Counted from the first letter of the stretch, positions 10,866 through 26,399 are shown. The stretch is 64,000 bases of DNA from Apoda limacodes (GCA_946406115.1 OX291561.1:5882273-5946272); one strand, 5' to 3'. Numbers and translations: made by a program. Notes: generated by a model from the sequence alone, not told the origin.

Positions 10866-12490
10866 TCATTTTATATAGTATCCATAAGTATAAACTTCAT
10901 GTTCATGTATTGTTTTTGAATATGACTTCGATGGATCAGGGTCACATGAGGTGACGGGTTTTAAAAGAGCTTCAAAGTCTGCATATATTACAAAAGGTAA
11001 TTTTAATTTTCTTTGAAACTTATCAAAATAGATTTCATCATTATTTGTTTTCCGATTAAACCAATTTTTTCCTTTTTTATGAATTCCTGGTAATTCAGTA
11101 ACAATATGAGCACAGTCATGTTTTTGGTGATTAATTAAATTAACTTTAGATTTAAAATATAAAAGGCAGCCATCACAGATATGAATAGCATTATTTCGAT
11201 TTGTTATTTGTTTACTTACCAAGCGTGATAATTTTTTTATAAAACAATAATGATCATTTGAACCATTGTTTAAAAATAATAAGTTAATGTGTAATTCTTT
11301 ACGACATTTTGTAAAATATAATGGTCCAACGATGATATTACATTTTTTTTCTTTGTTAAAATCTAATCCGAAAACATTGATACTAATGTTATTCTGTTTT
11401 TCTACCTTGGGTATATCCGATAATTTGATCGGGAACTGTATATTAATAAACTTTAGTCTATTTTGATTCCTCAAGTATGATGATACCCTTTCGGAATTTT
11501 TGTATACAGGATATAGTGCGGATAGTAAAGCCCACTTAAAACATTGTTGATCGTTATTTTTTACATTTATGACTGCTTTTTTACGCTTAATATCTAAAGG
11601 TAATTCAATAAACGAAGACCCCCCGTAAGGGATTGAACTTATTAACATTCATTTCTAAGAACTGAATTTTTTGTAAAGTCCATCCACTATCTTTTGTTTC
11701 GAAATCACGCATTTTATTTTTAATGTCTTCGCTTAAAGTTTCTAAATAATTTTCTAATTCGTCTCCTAAAGAAATAGTCCAATTTTTTGTTTGAAAATCG
11801 AAAGAATTTTTTAAATCTTTTGTTTCCTGTTCAAAATCTGCATGAATAATAAAATTAACTTTAACAATAGTTAACTCTTTTAAACATTCCTGAATAAGAA
11901 ATATTATCGAATCTTTAATTGATGCTATGAATACTTCAGGAGTTTGTATTTTAAGTGACTCATCAGCTTTAGGTGATACAATTCTATACGTTAAGACCCG
12001 AGACCCAAAAGCAACTGATATAACAGAGACATTATGTAAATTATGATAACGAATAAGACATTTCACTTTGTGTTCCTTAGATCGTAAGTGCTGAGCATAG
12101 AATCTTTGGCTAACTTGTAAATCACATATTTGACACATAACATTCTGTCTATGTGTTGTATTGGAAGATGATGACGTCGATGCTTGTTGTAAATCTTCAA
12201 CACTAATATCAGCTTGCCTCTTCAAACCTCGACCGACTTGAATTGAAGATTTTCTGTAGGTATAACATGCTTATGTTAATATAAGAACACAAATATGTAA
12301 CATAAAATTTAAATAAGTTTAGTTAGAATGTATACCTGAATGCTTCCTCAACTTCTGTACAGATGTTAAACAGTGAAGTGTCATAATACGGATTTTCCAG
12401 AGCATTATCTTCATAATTCTCACACGCTCTCATTAGTTCTTTTTCTTCTTCTTCAATAACATTTTGAAAAACAACACTTTCTACTGACAT
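10866..12490 (-). pseudogene. Module A copy 5: PolB N-terminal fragment, frameshifted (6C)
   Basis: Exon 1 12336..12490, intron 12254..12335. Six Cs at 11619..11624; stop at 11605. This is the commonest sequence type in the array (Arg 256, Asp 401). Confidence 0.8.
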
Positions 12491-12666
12491 GGTGGAAATA
12501 AACCAGTTTAGCTTTGCTTGTATTGTTCGATTTTTCTCTTATATATACAAGTCGATAAGGTGATTAATATATTAGTTGATGGTTAATTAATAGTTGATCG
12601 TTACTAATTAGATACTCATAATTTTTTTTAACGATGGTTCCTATAAATTAATTTAGCTATTAGAGA

Positions 12667-13320
12667 TTACTTTTTAAAAAAGTATTTTTTACAGTTATTG
12701 GTTTCTGCTATTTGCTTTGTGATATCAAATATGATACCCTTCGTTTGCTCATATTTTTCATCTTTTGTATCCGTATAATATTTGATCCTCACTTCTGAGT
12801 GTTTCCAATGTTCATCAACTGGTACTTTTTTCAATTTTATGAGGTCATACACCTCTATTTTCAACATATGTGTAGCATGAGCCCCATCATCATTATTAGT
12901 AGACAAGTATGTGACGCCAGGGATACTATCTTTTGAAGTTCTCGCCACTGTAGAGCTGAGTTATTTTTCTTCTGATTGGTCCCCTCAAAGAATGAGTCGA
13001 TACTATTTCGACGAGACCGTTTGAGCTTTATTGTTTTTAAGGCTTTCTCAGTCGATTGCTCATCCTCCGATGTAGCGTAGTAGTAATGCTTGAACGTGTT
13101 TTCTTCCATTACGTTAAATGTTGAATTCTGTAATAAAATAAGCCTATGCTTTAAAAACATATTTGTATAATAATTTGAATCAAAAATTTGTCTACAGTAA
13201 AAACCTAAACAAAATTGGTTTAAGTAATAGACATTCAAACAAACAGATTATTTTTCAGGGTCTGTAATATATAATAAATATAGATAAAGAATTATAAAGC
13301 AAAAAAACACATACCTCCAT
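12667..13320 (-). CDS. Module B copy 5
   Basis: Same exon plan as copy 3: ATG 13320, final TAA at 12667. Common sequence type. Confidence 0.45.
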
Positions 13321-13647
13321 AGCTTTTTTGAAGTAAATAGAACCAGCCTCAGTATCACACAGGATGAATTAAATCACTTGATGATAAATTTTAACTCGAA
13401 TACTATGGACTAGTGTTTATGGATCCTGGTTTCAATACATGCAACGATATTAAATAGCCCTTCACACATAATATAATTGCGATTGTCTAATAGATTCCTT
13501 CTCTTCATTAGTTAATGGAAGTGGACATTTTTAAAAACAATTTATCCTATGTATATTGCTAATATCTTTGTAAATGCTTTCCATAAACATTTTTGCACAA
13601 TTAGGCCCTGTGTATGTTCTGTATGTAGACAGCTTATCATCATACGA

Positions 13648-15271
13648 TCATTTTATATAGTATCCATAAGTATAAACTTCATGTTCATGTATTGTTTTTG
13701 AATATGACTTCGATGGATCAGGGTCACATGAGGTGACGGGTTTTAAAAGAGCTTCAAAGTCTGCATATATTACAAAAGGTAATTTTAATTTTCTTTGAAA
13801 CTTATCAAAATAGATTTCATCATTATTTGTTTTCCGATTAAACCAATTTTTTCCTTTTTTATGAATTCCTGGTAATTCAGTAACAATATGAGCACAGTCA
13901 TGTTTTTGGTGATTAATTAAATTAACTTTAGATTTAAAATATAAAAGGCAGCCATCACAGATATGAATAGCATTATTTCGATTTGTTATTTGTTTACTTA
14001 CCAAGCGTGATAATTTTTTTATAAAACAATAATGATCATTTGAACCATTGTTTAAAAATAATAAGTTAATGTGTAATTCTTTACGACATTTTGTAAAATA
14101 TAATGGTCCAACGATGATATTACATTTTTTTTCTTTGTTAAAATCTAATCCGAAAACATTGATACTAATGTTATTCTGTTTTTCTACCTTGGGTATATCC
14201 GATAATTTGATCGGGAACTGTATATTAATAAACTTTAGTTTATTTTGATTCCTCAAGTATGATGATACCCTTTCGGAATTTTTGTATACAGGATATAGTG
14301 CGGATAGTAAAGCCCACTTAAAACATTGTTGATCGTTATTTTTTACATTTATGACTGCTTTTTTACGCTTAATATCTAAAGGTAATTCAATAAACGAAGA
14401 CCCCCGTAAGGGATTGAACTTATTAACATTCATTTCTAAGAACTGAATTTTTTGTAAAGTCCATCCACTATCTTTTGTTTCGAAATCACGCATTTTATTT
14501 TTAATGTCTTCGCTTAAAGTTTCTAAATAATTTTCTAATTCGTCTCCTAAAGAAATAGTCCAATTTTTTGTTTGAAAATCGAAAGAATTTTTTAAATCTT
14601 TTGTTTCCTGTTCAAAATCTGCATGAATAATAAAATTAACTTTAACAATAGTTAACTCTTTTAAACATTCCTGAATAAGAAATATTATCGAATCTTTAAT
14701 TGATGCTATGAATACTTCAGGAGTTTGTATTTTAAGTGACTCATCAGCTTTAGGTGATACAATTCTATACGTTAAGACCCGAGACCCAAAAGCAACTGAT
14801 ATAACAGAGACATTATGTAAATTATGATAACGAATAAGACATTTCACTTTGTGTTCCTTAGATCGTAAGTGCTGAGCATAGAATCTTTGGCTAACTTGTA
14901 AATCACATATTTGACACATAACATTCTGTCTATGTGTTGTATTGGAAGATGATGACGTCGATGCTTGTTGTAAATCTTCAACACTAATATCAGCTTGCCT
15001 CTTCAAACCTCGACCGACTTGAATTGAAGATTTTCTGTAGGTATAACATGCTTATGTTAATATAAGAACACAAATATGTAACATAAAATTTAAATAAGTT
15101 TAGTTAGAATGTATACCTGAATGCTTCCTCAACTTCTGTACAGATGTTAAACAGTGAAGTGTCATAATACGGATTTTCCAGAGCATTATCTTCATAATTC
15201 TCACACGCTCTCATTAGTTCTTTTTCTTCTTCTTCAATAACATTTTGAAAAACAACACTTTCTACTGACAT
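13648..15271 (-). CDS. Module A copy 6: PolB N-terminal fragment, open (5C)
   Basis: Exon 1 15117..15271, intron 15035..15116, exon 2 15034 to 13648. Five Cs at 14401..14405 keep the frame open to the TGA. It carries Lys 256 and matches copy 3 in both diagnostic sites, so the two are probably related by block duplication. Confidence 0.8.
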
Positions 15272-15447
15272 GGTGGAAATAAACCAGTTTAGCTTTGCTT
15301 GTATTGTTCGATTTTTCTCTTATATATACAAGTCGATAAGGTGATTAATATATTAGTTGATGGTTAATTAATAGTTGATCGTTACTAATTAGATACTCAT
15401 AATTTTTTTTAACGATGGTTCCTATAAATTAATTTAGCTATTAGAGA

Positions 15448-16101
15448 TTACTTTTTAAAAAAGTATTTTTTACAGTTATTGGTTTCTGCTATTTGCTTTG
15501 TGATATCAAATATGATACCCTTCGTTTGCTCATATTTTTCATCTTTTGTATCCGTATAATATTTGATCCTCACTTCTGAGTGTTTCCAATGTTCATCAAC
15601 TGGTACTTTTTTCAATTTTATGAGGTCATACACCTCTATTTTCAACATATGTGTAGCATGAGCCCCATCATCATTATTAGTAGACAAGTATGTGACGCCA
15701 GGGATACTATCTTTTGAAGTTCTCGCCACTGTAGAGCTGAGTTATTTTTCTTCTGATTGGTCCCCTCAAAGAATGAGTCGATACTATTTCGACGAGACCG
15801 TTTGAGCTTTATTGTTTTTAAGGCTTTCTCAGTCGATTGCTCATCCTCCGATGTAGCGTAGTAGTAATGCTTGAACGTGTTTTCTTCCATTACGTTAAAT
15901 GTTGAATTCTGTAATAAAATAAGCCTATGCTTTAAAAACATATTTGTATAATAATTTGAATCAAAAATTTGTCTACAGTAAAAACCTAAACAAAATTGGT
16001 TTAAGTAATAGACATTCAAACAAACAGATTATTTTTCAGGGTCTGTAATATATAATAAATATAGATAAAGAATTATAAAGCAAAAAAACACATACCTCCA
16101 T
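15448..16101 (-). CDS. Module B copy 6
   Basis: Same exon plan as copy 3: ATG 16101, final TAA at 15448. Confidence 0.45.
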
Positions 16102-16428
16102 AGCTTTTTTGAAGTAAATAGAACCAGCCTCAGTATCACACAGGATGAATTAAATCACTTGATGATAAATTTTAACTCGAATACTATGGACTAGTGTTTA
16201 TGGATCCTGGTTTCAATACATGCAACGATATTAAATAGCCCTTCACACATAATATAATTGCGATTGTCTAATAGATTCCTTCTCTTCATTAGTTAATGGA
16301 AGTGGACATTTTTAAAAACAATTTATCCTATGTATATTGCTAATATCTTTGTAAATGCTTTCCATAAACATTTTTGCACAATTAGGCCCTGTGTATGTTC
16401 TGTATGTAGACAGCTTATCATCATACGA

Positions 16429-18053
16429 TCATTTTATATAGTATCCATAAGTATAAACTTCATGTTCATGTATTGTTTTTGAATATGACTTCGATGGATC
16501 AGGGTCACATGAGGTGACGGGTTTTAAAAGAGCTTCAAAGTCTGCATATATTACAAAAGGTAATTTTAATTTTCTTTGAAACTTATCAAAATAGATTTCA
16601 TCATTATTTGTTTTCCGATTAAACCAATTTTTTCCTTTTTTATGAATTCCTGGTAATTCAGTAACAATATGAGCACAGTCATGTTTTTGGTGATTAATTA
16701 AATTAACTTTAGATTTAAAATATAAAAGGCAGCCATCACAGATATGAATAGCATTATTTCGATTTGTTATTTGTTTACTTACCAAGCGTGATAATTTTTT
16801 TATAAAACAATAATGATCATTTGAACCATTGTTTAAAAATAATAAGTTAATGTGTAATTCTTTACGACATTTTGTAAAATATAATGGTCCAACGATGATA
16901 TTACATTTTTTTTCTTTGTTAAAATCTAATCCGAAAACATTGATACTAATGTTATTCTGTTTTTCTACCTTGGGTATATCCGATAATTTGATCGGGAACT
17001 GTATATTAATAAACTTTAGTCTATTTTGATTCCTCAAGTATGATGATACCCTTTCGGAATTTTTGTATACAGGATATAGTGCGGATAGTAAAGCCCACTT
17101 AAAACATTGTTGATCGTTATTTTTTACATTTATGACTGCTTTTTTACGCTTAATATCTAAAGGTAATTCAATAAACGAAGACCCCCCGTAAGGGATTGAA
17201 CTTATTAACATTCATTTCTAAGAACTGAATTTTTTGTAAAGTCCATCCACTATCTTTTGTTTCGAAATCACGCATTTTATTTTTAATGTCTTCGCTTAAA
17301 GTTTCTAAATAATTTTCTAATTCGTCTCCTAAAGAAATAGTCCAATTTTTTGTTTGAAAATCGAAAGAATTTTTTAAATCTTTTGTTTCCTGTTCAAAAT
17401 CTGCATGAATAATAAAATTAACTTTAACAATAGTTAACTCTTTTAAACATTCCTGAATAAGAAATATTATCGAATCTTTAATTGATGCTATGAATACTTC
17501 AGGAGTTTGTATTTTAAGTGACTCATCAGCTTTAGGTGATACAATTCTATACGTTAAGACCCGAGACCCAAAAGCAACTGATATAACAGAGACATTATGT
17601 AAATTATGATAACGAATAAGACATTTCACTTTGTGTTCCTTAGATCGTAAGTGCTGAGCATAGAATCTTTGGCTAACTTGTAAATCACATATTTGACACA
17701 TAACATTCTGTCTATGTGTTGTATTGGAAGATGATGACGTCGATGCTTGTTGTAAATCTTCAACACTAATATCAGCTTGCCTCTTCAAACCTCGACCGAC
17801 TTGAATTGAAGATTTTCTGTAGGTATAACATGCTTATGTTAATATAAGAACACAAATATGTAACATAAAATTTAAATAAGTTTAGTTAGAATGTATACCT
17901 GAATGCTTCCTCAACTTCTGTACAGATGTTAAACAGTGAAGTGTCATAATACGGATTTTCCAGAGCATTATCTTCATAATTCTCACACGCTCTCATTAGT
18001 TCTTTTTCTTCTTCTTCAATAACATTTTGAAAAACAACACTTTCTACTGACAT
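16429..18053 (-). pseudogene. Module A copy 7: PolB N-terminal fragment, frameshifted (6C)
   Basis: Exon 1 17899..18053, intron 17817..17898. Six Cs at 17182..17187; stop at 17168. Common type. Confidence 0.8.
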
Positions 18054-18229
18054 GGTGGAAATAAACCAGTTTAGCTTTGCTTGTATTGTTCGATTTTTCT
18101 CTTATATATACAAGTCGATAAGGTGATTAATATATTAGTTGATGGTTAATTAATAGTTGATCGTTACTAATTAGATACTCATAATTTTTTTTAACGATGG
18201 TTCCTATAAATTAATTTAGCTATTAGAGA

Positions 18230-18883
18230 TTACTTTTTAAAAAAGTATTTTTTACAGTTATTGGTTTCTGCTATTTGCTTTGTGATATCAAATATGATAC
18301 CCTTCGTTTGCTCATATTTTTCATCTTTTGTATCCGTATAATATTTGATCCTCACTTCTGAGTGTTTCCAATGTTCATCAACTGGTACTTTTTTCAATTT
18401 TATGAGGTCATACACCTCTATTTTCAACATATGTGTAGCATGAGCCCCATCATCATTATTAGTAGACAAGTATGTGACGCCAGGGATACTATCTTTTGAA
18501 GTTCTCGCCACTGTAGAGCTGAGTTATTTTTCTTCTGATTGGTCCCCTCAAAGAATGAGTCGATACTATTTCGACGAGACCGTTTGAGCTTTATTGTTTT
18601 TAAGGCTTTCTCAGTCGATTGCTCATCCTCCGATGTAGCGTAGTAGTAATGCTTGAACGTGTTTTCTTCCATTACGTTAAATGTTGAATTCTGTAATAAA
18701 ATAAGCCTATGCTTTAAAAACATATTTGTATAATAATTTGAATCAAAAATTTGTCTACAGTAAAAACCTAAACAAAATTGGTTTAAGTAATAGACATTCA
18801 AACAAACAGATTATTTTTCAGGGTCTGTAATATATAATAAATATAGATAAAGAATTATAAAGCAAAAAAACACATACCTCCAT
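18230..18883 (-). CDS. Module B copy 7
   Basis: Same exon plan as copy 3: ATG 18883, final TAA at 18230. Confidence 0.45.
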
Positions 18884-19210
18884 AGCTTTTTTGAAGTAAA
18901 TAGAACCAGCCTCAGTATCACACAGGATGAATTAAATCACTTGATGATAAATTTTAACTCGAATACTATGGACTAGTGTTTATGGATCCTGGTTTCAATA
19001 CATGCAACGATATTAAATAGCCCTTCACACATAATATAATTGCGATTGTCTAATAGATTCCTTCTCTTCATTAGTTAATGGAAGTGGACATTTTTAAAAA
19101 CAATTTATCCTATGTATATTGCTAATATCTTTGTAAATGCTTTCCATAAACATTTTTGCACAATTAGGCCCTGTGTATGTTCTGTATGTAGACAGCTTAT
19201 CATCATACGA

Positions 19211-20835
19211 TCATTTTATATAGTATCCATAAGTATAAACTTCATGTTCATGTATTGTTTTTGAATATGACTTCGATGGATCAGGGTCACATGAGGTGAC
19301 GGGTTTTAAAAGAGCTTCAAAGTCTGCATATATTACAAAAGGTAATTTTAATTTTCTTTGAAACTTATCAAAATAGATTTCATCATTATTTGTTTTCCGA
19401 TTAAACCAATTTTTTCCTTTTTTATGAATTCCTGGTAATTCAGTAACAATATGAGCACAGTCATGTTTTTGGTGATTAATTAAATTAACTTTAGATTTAA
19501 AATATAAAAGGCAGCCATCACAGATATGAATAGCATTATTTCGATTTGTTATTTGTTTACTTACCAAGCGTGATAATTTTTTTATAAAACAATAATGATC
19601 ATTTGAACCATTGTTTAAAAATAATAAGTTAATGTGTAATTCTTTACGACATTTTGTAAAATATAATGGTCCAACGATGATATTACATTTTTTTTCTTTG
19701 TTAAAATCTAATCCGAAAACATTGATACTAATGTTATTCTGTTTTTCTACCTTGGGTATATCCGATAATTTGATCGGGAACTGTATATTAATAAACTTTA
19801 GTCTATTTTGATTCCTCAAGTATGATGATACCCTTTCGGAATTTTTGTATACAGGATATAGTGCGGATAGTAAAGCCCACTTAAAACATTGTTGATCGTT
19901 ATTTTTTACATTTATGACTGCTTTTTTACGCTTAATATCTAAAGGTAATTCAATAAACGAAGACCCCCCGTAAGGGATTGAACTTATTAACATTCATTTC
20001 TAAGAACTGAATTTTTTGTAAAGTCCATCCACTATCTTTTGTTTCGAAATCACGCATTTTATTTTTAATGTCTTCGCTTAAAGTTTCTAAATAATTTTCT
20101 AATTCGTCTCCTAAAGAAATAGTCCAATTTTTTGTTTGAAAATCGAAAGAATTTTTTAAATCTTTTGTTTCCTGTTCAAAATCTGCATGAATAATAAAAT
20201 TAACTTTAACAATAGTTAACTCTTTTAAACATTCCTGAATAAGAAATATTATCGAATCTTTAATTGATGCTATGAATACTTCAGGAGTTTGTATTTTAAG
20301 TGACTCATCAGCTTTAGGTGATACAATTCTATACGTTAAGACCCGAGACCCAAAAGCAACTGATATAACAGAGACATTATGTAAATTATGATAACGAATA
20401 AGACATTTCACTTTGTGTTCCTTAGATCGTAAGTGCTGAGCATAGAATCTTTGGCTAACTTGTAAATCACATATTTGACACATAACATTCTGTCTATGTG
20501 TTGTATTGGAAGATGATGACGTCGATGCTTGTTGTAAATCTTCAACACTAATATCAGCTTGCCTCTTCAAACCTCGACCGACTTGAATTGAAGATTTTCT
20601 GTAGGTATAACATGCTTATGTTAATATAAGAACACAAATATGTAACATAAAATTTAAATAAGTTTAGTTAGAATGTATACCTGAATGCTTCCTCAACTTC
20701 TGTACAGATGTTAAACAGTGAAGTGTCATAATACGGATTTTCCAGAGCATTATCTTCATAATTCTCACACGCTCTCATTAGTTCTTTTTCTTCTTCTTCA
20801 ATAACATTTTGAAAAACAACACTTTCTACTGACAT
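19211..20835 (-). pseudogene. Module A copy 8: PolB N-terminal fragment, frameshifted (6C)
   Basis: Exon 1 20681..20835, intron 20599..20680. Six Cs at 19964..19969; stop at 19950. Common type. Confidence 0.8.
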
Positions 20836-21011
20836 GGTGGAAATAAACCAGTTTAGCTTTGCTTGTATTGTTCGATTTTTCTCTTATATATACAAGTCGA
20901 TAAGGTGATTAATATATTAGTTGATGGTTAATTAATAGTTGATCGTTACTAATTAGATACTCATAATTTTTTTTAACGATGGTTCCTATAAATTAATTTA
21001 GCTATTAGAGA

Positions 21012-21665
21012 TTACTTTTTAAAAAAGTATTTTTTACAGTTATTGGTTTCTGCTATTTGCTTTGTGATATCAAATATGATACCCTTCGTTTGCTCATATT
21101 TTTCATCTTTTGTATCCGTATAATATTTGATCCTCACTTCTGAGTGTTTCCAATGTTCATCAACTGGTACTTTTTTCAATTTTATGAGGTCATACACCTC
21201 TATTTTCAACATATGTGTAGCATGAGCCCCATCATCATTATTAGTAGACAAGTATGTGACGCCAGGGATACTATCTTTTGAAGTTCTCGCCACTGTAGAG
21301 CTGAGTTATTTTTCTTCTGATTGGTCCCCTCAAAGAATGAGTCGATACTATTTCGACGAGACCGTTTGAGCTTTATTGTTTTTAAGGCTTTCTCAGTCGA
21401 TTGCTCATCCTCCGATGTAGCGTAGTAGTAATGCTTGAACGTGTTTTCTTCCATTACGTTAAATGTTGAATTCTGTAATAAAATAAGCCTATGCTTTAAA
21501 AACATATTTGTATAATAATTTGAATCAAAAATTTGTCTACAGTAAAAACCTAAACAAAATTGGTTTAAGTAATAGACATTCAAACAAACAGATTATTTTT
21601 CAGGGTCTGTAATATATAATAAATATAGATAAAGAATTATAAAGCAAAAAAACACATACCTCCAT
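21012..21665 (-). CDS. Module B copy 8
   Basis: Same exon plan as copy 3: ATG 21665, final TAA at 21012. Confidence 0.45.
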
Positions 21666-21992
21666 AGCTTTTTTGAAGTAAATAGAACCAGCCTCAGTAT
21701 CACACAGGATGAATTAAATCACTTGATGATAAATTTTAACTCGAATACTATGGACTAGTGTTTATGGATCCTGGTTTCAATACATGCAACGATATTAAAT
21801 AGCCCTTCACACATAATATAATTGCGATTGTCTAATAGATTCCTTCTCTTCATTAGTTAATGGAAGTGGACATTTTTAAAAACAATTTATCCTATGTATA
21901 TTGCTAATATCTTTGTAAATGCTTTCCATAAACATTTTTGCACAATTAGGCCCTGTGTATGTTCTGTATGTAGACAGCTTATCATCATACGA

Positions 21993-23617
21993 TCATTTTA
22001 TATAGTATCCATAAGTATAAACTTCATGTTCATGTATTGTTTTTGAATATGACTTCGATGGATCAGGGTCACATGAGGTGACGGGTTTTAAAAGAGCTTC
22101 AAAGTCTGCATATATTACAAAAGGTAATTTTAATTTTCTTTGAAACTTATCAAAATAGATTTCATCATTATTTGTTTTCCGATTAAACCAATTTTTTCCT
22201 TTTTTATGAATTCCTGGTAATTCAGTAACAATATGAGCACAGTCATGTTTTTGGTGATTAATTAAATTAACTTTAGATTTAAAATATAAAAGGCAGCCAT
22301 CACAGATATGAATAGCATTATTTCGATTTGTTATTTGTTTACTTACCAAGCGTGATAATTTTTTTATAAAACAATAATGATCATTTGAACCATTGTTTAA
22401 AAATAATAAGTTAATGTGTAATTCTTTACGACATTTTGTAAAATATAATGGTCCAACGATGATATTACATTTTTTTTCTTTGTTAAAATCTAATCCGAAA
22501 ACATTGATACTAATGTTATTCTGTTTTTCTACCTTGGGTATATCCGATAATTTGATCGGGAACTGTATATTAATAAACTTTAGTCTATTTTGATTCCTCA
22601 AGTATGATGATACCCTTTCGGAATTTTTGTATACAGGATATAGTGCGGATAGTAAAGCCCACTTAAAACATTGTTGATCGTTATTTTTTACATTTATGAC
22701 TGCTTTTTTACGCTTAATATCTAAAGGTAATTCAATAAACGAAGACCCCCCGTAAGGGATTGAACTTATTAACATTCATTTCTAAGAACTGAATTTTTTG
22801 TAAAGTCCATCCACTATCTTTTGTTTCGAAATCACGCATTTTATTTTTAATGTCTTCGCTTAAAGTTTCTAAATAATTTTCTAATTCGTCTCCTAAAGAA
22901 ATAGTCCAATTTTTTGTTTGAAAATCGAAAGAATTTTTTAAATCTTTTGTTTCCTGTTCAAAATCTGCATGAATAATAAAATTAACTTTAACAATAGTTA
23001 ACTCTTTTAAACATTCCTGAATAAGAAATATTATCGAATCTTTAATTGATGCTATGAATACTTCAGGAGTTTGTATTTTAAGTGACTCATCAGCTTTAGG
23101 TGATACAATTCTATACGTTAAGACCCGAGACCCAAAAGCAACTGATATAACAGAGACATTATGTAAATTATGATAACGAATAAGACATTTCACTTTGTGT
23201 TCCTTAGATCGTAAGTGCTGAGCATAGAATCTTTGGCTAACTTGTAAATCACATATTTGACACATAACATTCTGTCTATGTGTTGTATTGGAAGATGATG
23301 ACGTCGATGCTTGTTGTAAATCTTCAACACTAATATCAGCTTGCCTCTTCAAACCTCGACCGACTTGAATTGAAGATTTTCTGTAGGTATAACATGCTTA
23401 TGTTAATATAAGAACACAAATATGTAACATAAAATTTAAATAAGTTTAGTTAGAATGTATACCTGAATGCTTCCTCAACTTCTGTACAGATGTTAAACAG
23501 TGAAGTGTCATAATACGGATTTTCCAGAGCATTATCTTCATAATTCTCACACGCTCTCATTAGTTCTTTTTCTTCTTCTTCAATAACATTTTGAAAAACA
23601 ACACTTTCTACTGACAT
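21993..23617 (-). pseudogene. Module A copy 9: PolB N-terminal fragment, frameshifted (6C)
   Basis: Exon 1 23463..23617, intron 23381..23462. Six Cs at 22746..22751; stop at 22732. Common type. Confidence 0.8.
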
Positions 23618-23793
23618 GGTGGAAATAAACCAGTTTAGCTTTGCTTGTATTGTTCGATTTTTCTCTTATATATACAAGTCGATAAGGTGATTAATATATT
23701 AGTTGATGGTTAATTAATAGTTGATCGTTACTAATTAGATACTCATAATTTTTTTTAACGATGGTTCCTATAAATTAATTTAGCTATTAGAGA

Positions 23794-24447
23794 TTACTTT
23801 TTAAAAAAGTATTTTTTACAGTTATTGGTTTCTGCTATTTGCTTTGTGATATCAAATATGATACCCTTCGTTTGCTCATATTTTTCATCTTTTGTATCCG
23901 TATAATATTTGATCCTCACTTCTGAGTGTTTCCAATGTTCATCAACTGGTACTTTTTTCAATTTTATGAGGTCATACACCTCTATTTTCAACATATGTGT
24001 AGCATGAGCCCCATCATCATTATTAGTAGACAAGTATGTGACGCCAGGGATACTATCTTTTGAAGTTCTCGCCACTGTAGAGCTGAGTTATTTTTCTTCT
24101 GATTGGTCCCCTCAAAGAATGAGTCGATACTATTTCGACGAGACCGTTTGAGCTTTATTGTTTTTAAGGCTTTCTCAGTCGATTGCTCATCCTCCGATGT
24201 AGCGTAGTAGTAATGCTTGAACGTGTTTTCTTCCATTACGTTAAATGTTGAATTCTGTAATAAAATAAGCCTATGCTTTAAAAACATATTTGTATAATAA
24301 TTTGAATCAAAAATTTGTCTACAGTAAAAACCTAAACAAAATTGGTTTAAGTAATAGACATTCAAACAAACAGATTATTTTTCAGGGTCTGTAATATATA
24401 ATAAATATAGATAAAGAATTATAAAGCAAAAAAACACATACCTCCAT
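23794..24447 (-). CDS. Module B copy 9
   Basis: Same exon plan as copy 3: ATG 24447, final TAA at 23794. Confidence 0.45.
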
Positions 24448-24774
24448 AGCTTTTTTGAAGTAAATAGAACCAGCCTCAGTATCACACAGGATGAATTAAA
24501 TCACTTGATGATAAATTTTAACTCGAATACTATGGACTAGTGTTTATGGATCCTGGTTTCAATACATGCAACGATATTAAATAGCCCTTCACACATAATA
24601 TAATTGCGATTGTCTAATAGATTCCTTCTCTTCATTAGTTAATGGAAGTGGACATTTTTAAAAACAATTTATCCTATGTATATTGCTAATATCTTTGTAA
24701 ATGCTTTCCATAAACATTTTTGCACAATTAGGCCCTGTGTATGTTCTGTATGTAGACAGCTTATCATCATACGA

Positions 24775-26399
24775 TCATTTTATATAGTATCCATAAGTAT
24801 AAACTTCATGTTCATGTATTGTTTTTGAATATGACTTCGATGGATCAGGGTCACATGAGGTGACGGGTTTTAAAAGAGCTTCAAAGTCTGCATATATTAC
24901 AAAAGGTAATTTTAATTTTCTTTGAAACTTATCAAAATAGATTTCATCATTATTTGTTTTCCGATTAAACCAATTTTTTCCTTTTTTATGAATTCCTGGT
25001 AATTCAGTAACAATATGAGCACAGTCATGTTTTTGGTGATTAATTAAATTAACTTTAGATTTAAAATATAAAAGGCAGCCATCACAGATATGAATAGCAT
25101 TATTTCGATTTGTTATTTGTTTACTTACCAAGCGTGATAATTTTTTTATAAAACAATAATGATCATTTGAACCATTGTTTAAAAATAATAAGTTAATGTG
25201 TAATTCTTTACGACATTTTGTAAAATATAATGGTCCAACGATGATATTACATTTTTTTTCTTTGTTAAAATCTAATCCGAAAACATTGATACTAATGTTA
25301 TTCTGTTTTTCTACCTTGGGTATATCCGATAATTTGATCGGGAACTGTATATTAATAAACTTTAGTCTATTTTGATTCCTCAAATATGATGATACCCTTT
25401 CGGAATTTTTGTATACAGGATATAGTGCGGATAGTAAAGCCCACTTAAAACATTGTTGATCGTTATTTTTTACATTTATGACTGCTTTTTTACGCTTAAT
25501 ATCTAAAGGTAATTCAATAAACGAAGACCCCCCGTAAGGGATTGAACTTATTAACATTCATTTCTAAGAACTGAATTTTTTGTAAAGTCCATCCACTATC
25601 TTTTGTTTCGAAATCACGCATTTTATTTTTAATGTCTTCGCTTAAAGTTTCTAAATAATTTTCTAATTCGTCTCCTAAAGAAATAGTCCAATTTTTTGTT
25701 TGAAAATCGAAAGAATTTTTTAAATCTTTTGTTTCCTGTTCAAAATCTGCATGAATAATAAAATTAACTTTAACAATAGTTAACTCTTTTAAACATTCCT
25801 GAATAAGAAATATTATCGAATCTTTAATTGATGCTATGAATACTTCAGGAGTTTGTATTTTAAGTGACTCATCAGCTTTAGGTGATACAATTCTATACGT
25901 TAAGACCCGAGACCCAAAAGCAACTGATATAACAGAGACATTATGTAAATTATGATAACGAATAAGACATTTCACTTTGTGTTCCTTAGATCGTAAGTGC
26001 TGAGCATAGAATCTTTGGCTAACTTGTAAATCACATATTTGACACATAACATTCTGTCTATGTGTTGTATTGGAAGATGATGACGTCGATGCTTGTTGTA
26101 AATCTTCAACACTAATATCAGCTTGCCTCTTCAAACCTCGACCGACTTGAATTGAAGATTTTCTGTAGGTATAACATGCTTATGTTAATATAAGAACACA
26201 AATATGTAACATAAAATTTAAATAAGTTTAGTTAGAATGTATACCTGAATGCTTCCTCAACTTCTGTACAGATGTTAAACAGTGAAGTGTCATAATACGG
26301 ATTTTCCAGAGCATTATCTTCATAATTCTCACACGCTCTCATTAGTTCTTTTTCTTCTTCTTCAATAACATTTTGAAAAACAACACTTTCTACTGACAT
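24775..26399 (-). pseudogene. Module A copy 10: PolB N-terminal fragment, frameshifted (6C)
   Basis: Exon 1 26245..26399, intron 26163..26244. Six Cs at 25528..25533; stop at 25514. It has one private silent change in the Tyr codon of SSYLRN (TAC to TAT, near 25384). Confidence 0.8.
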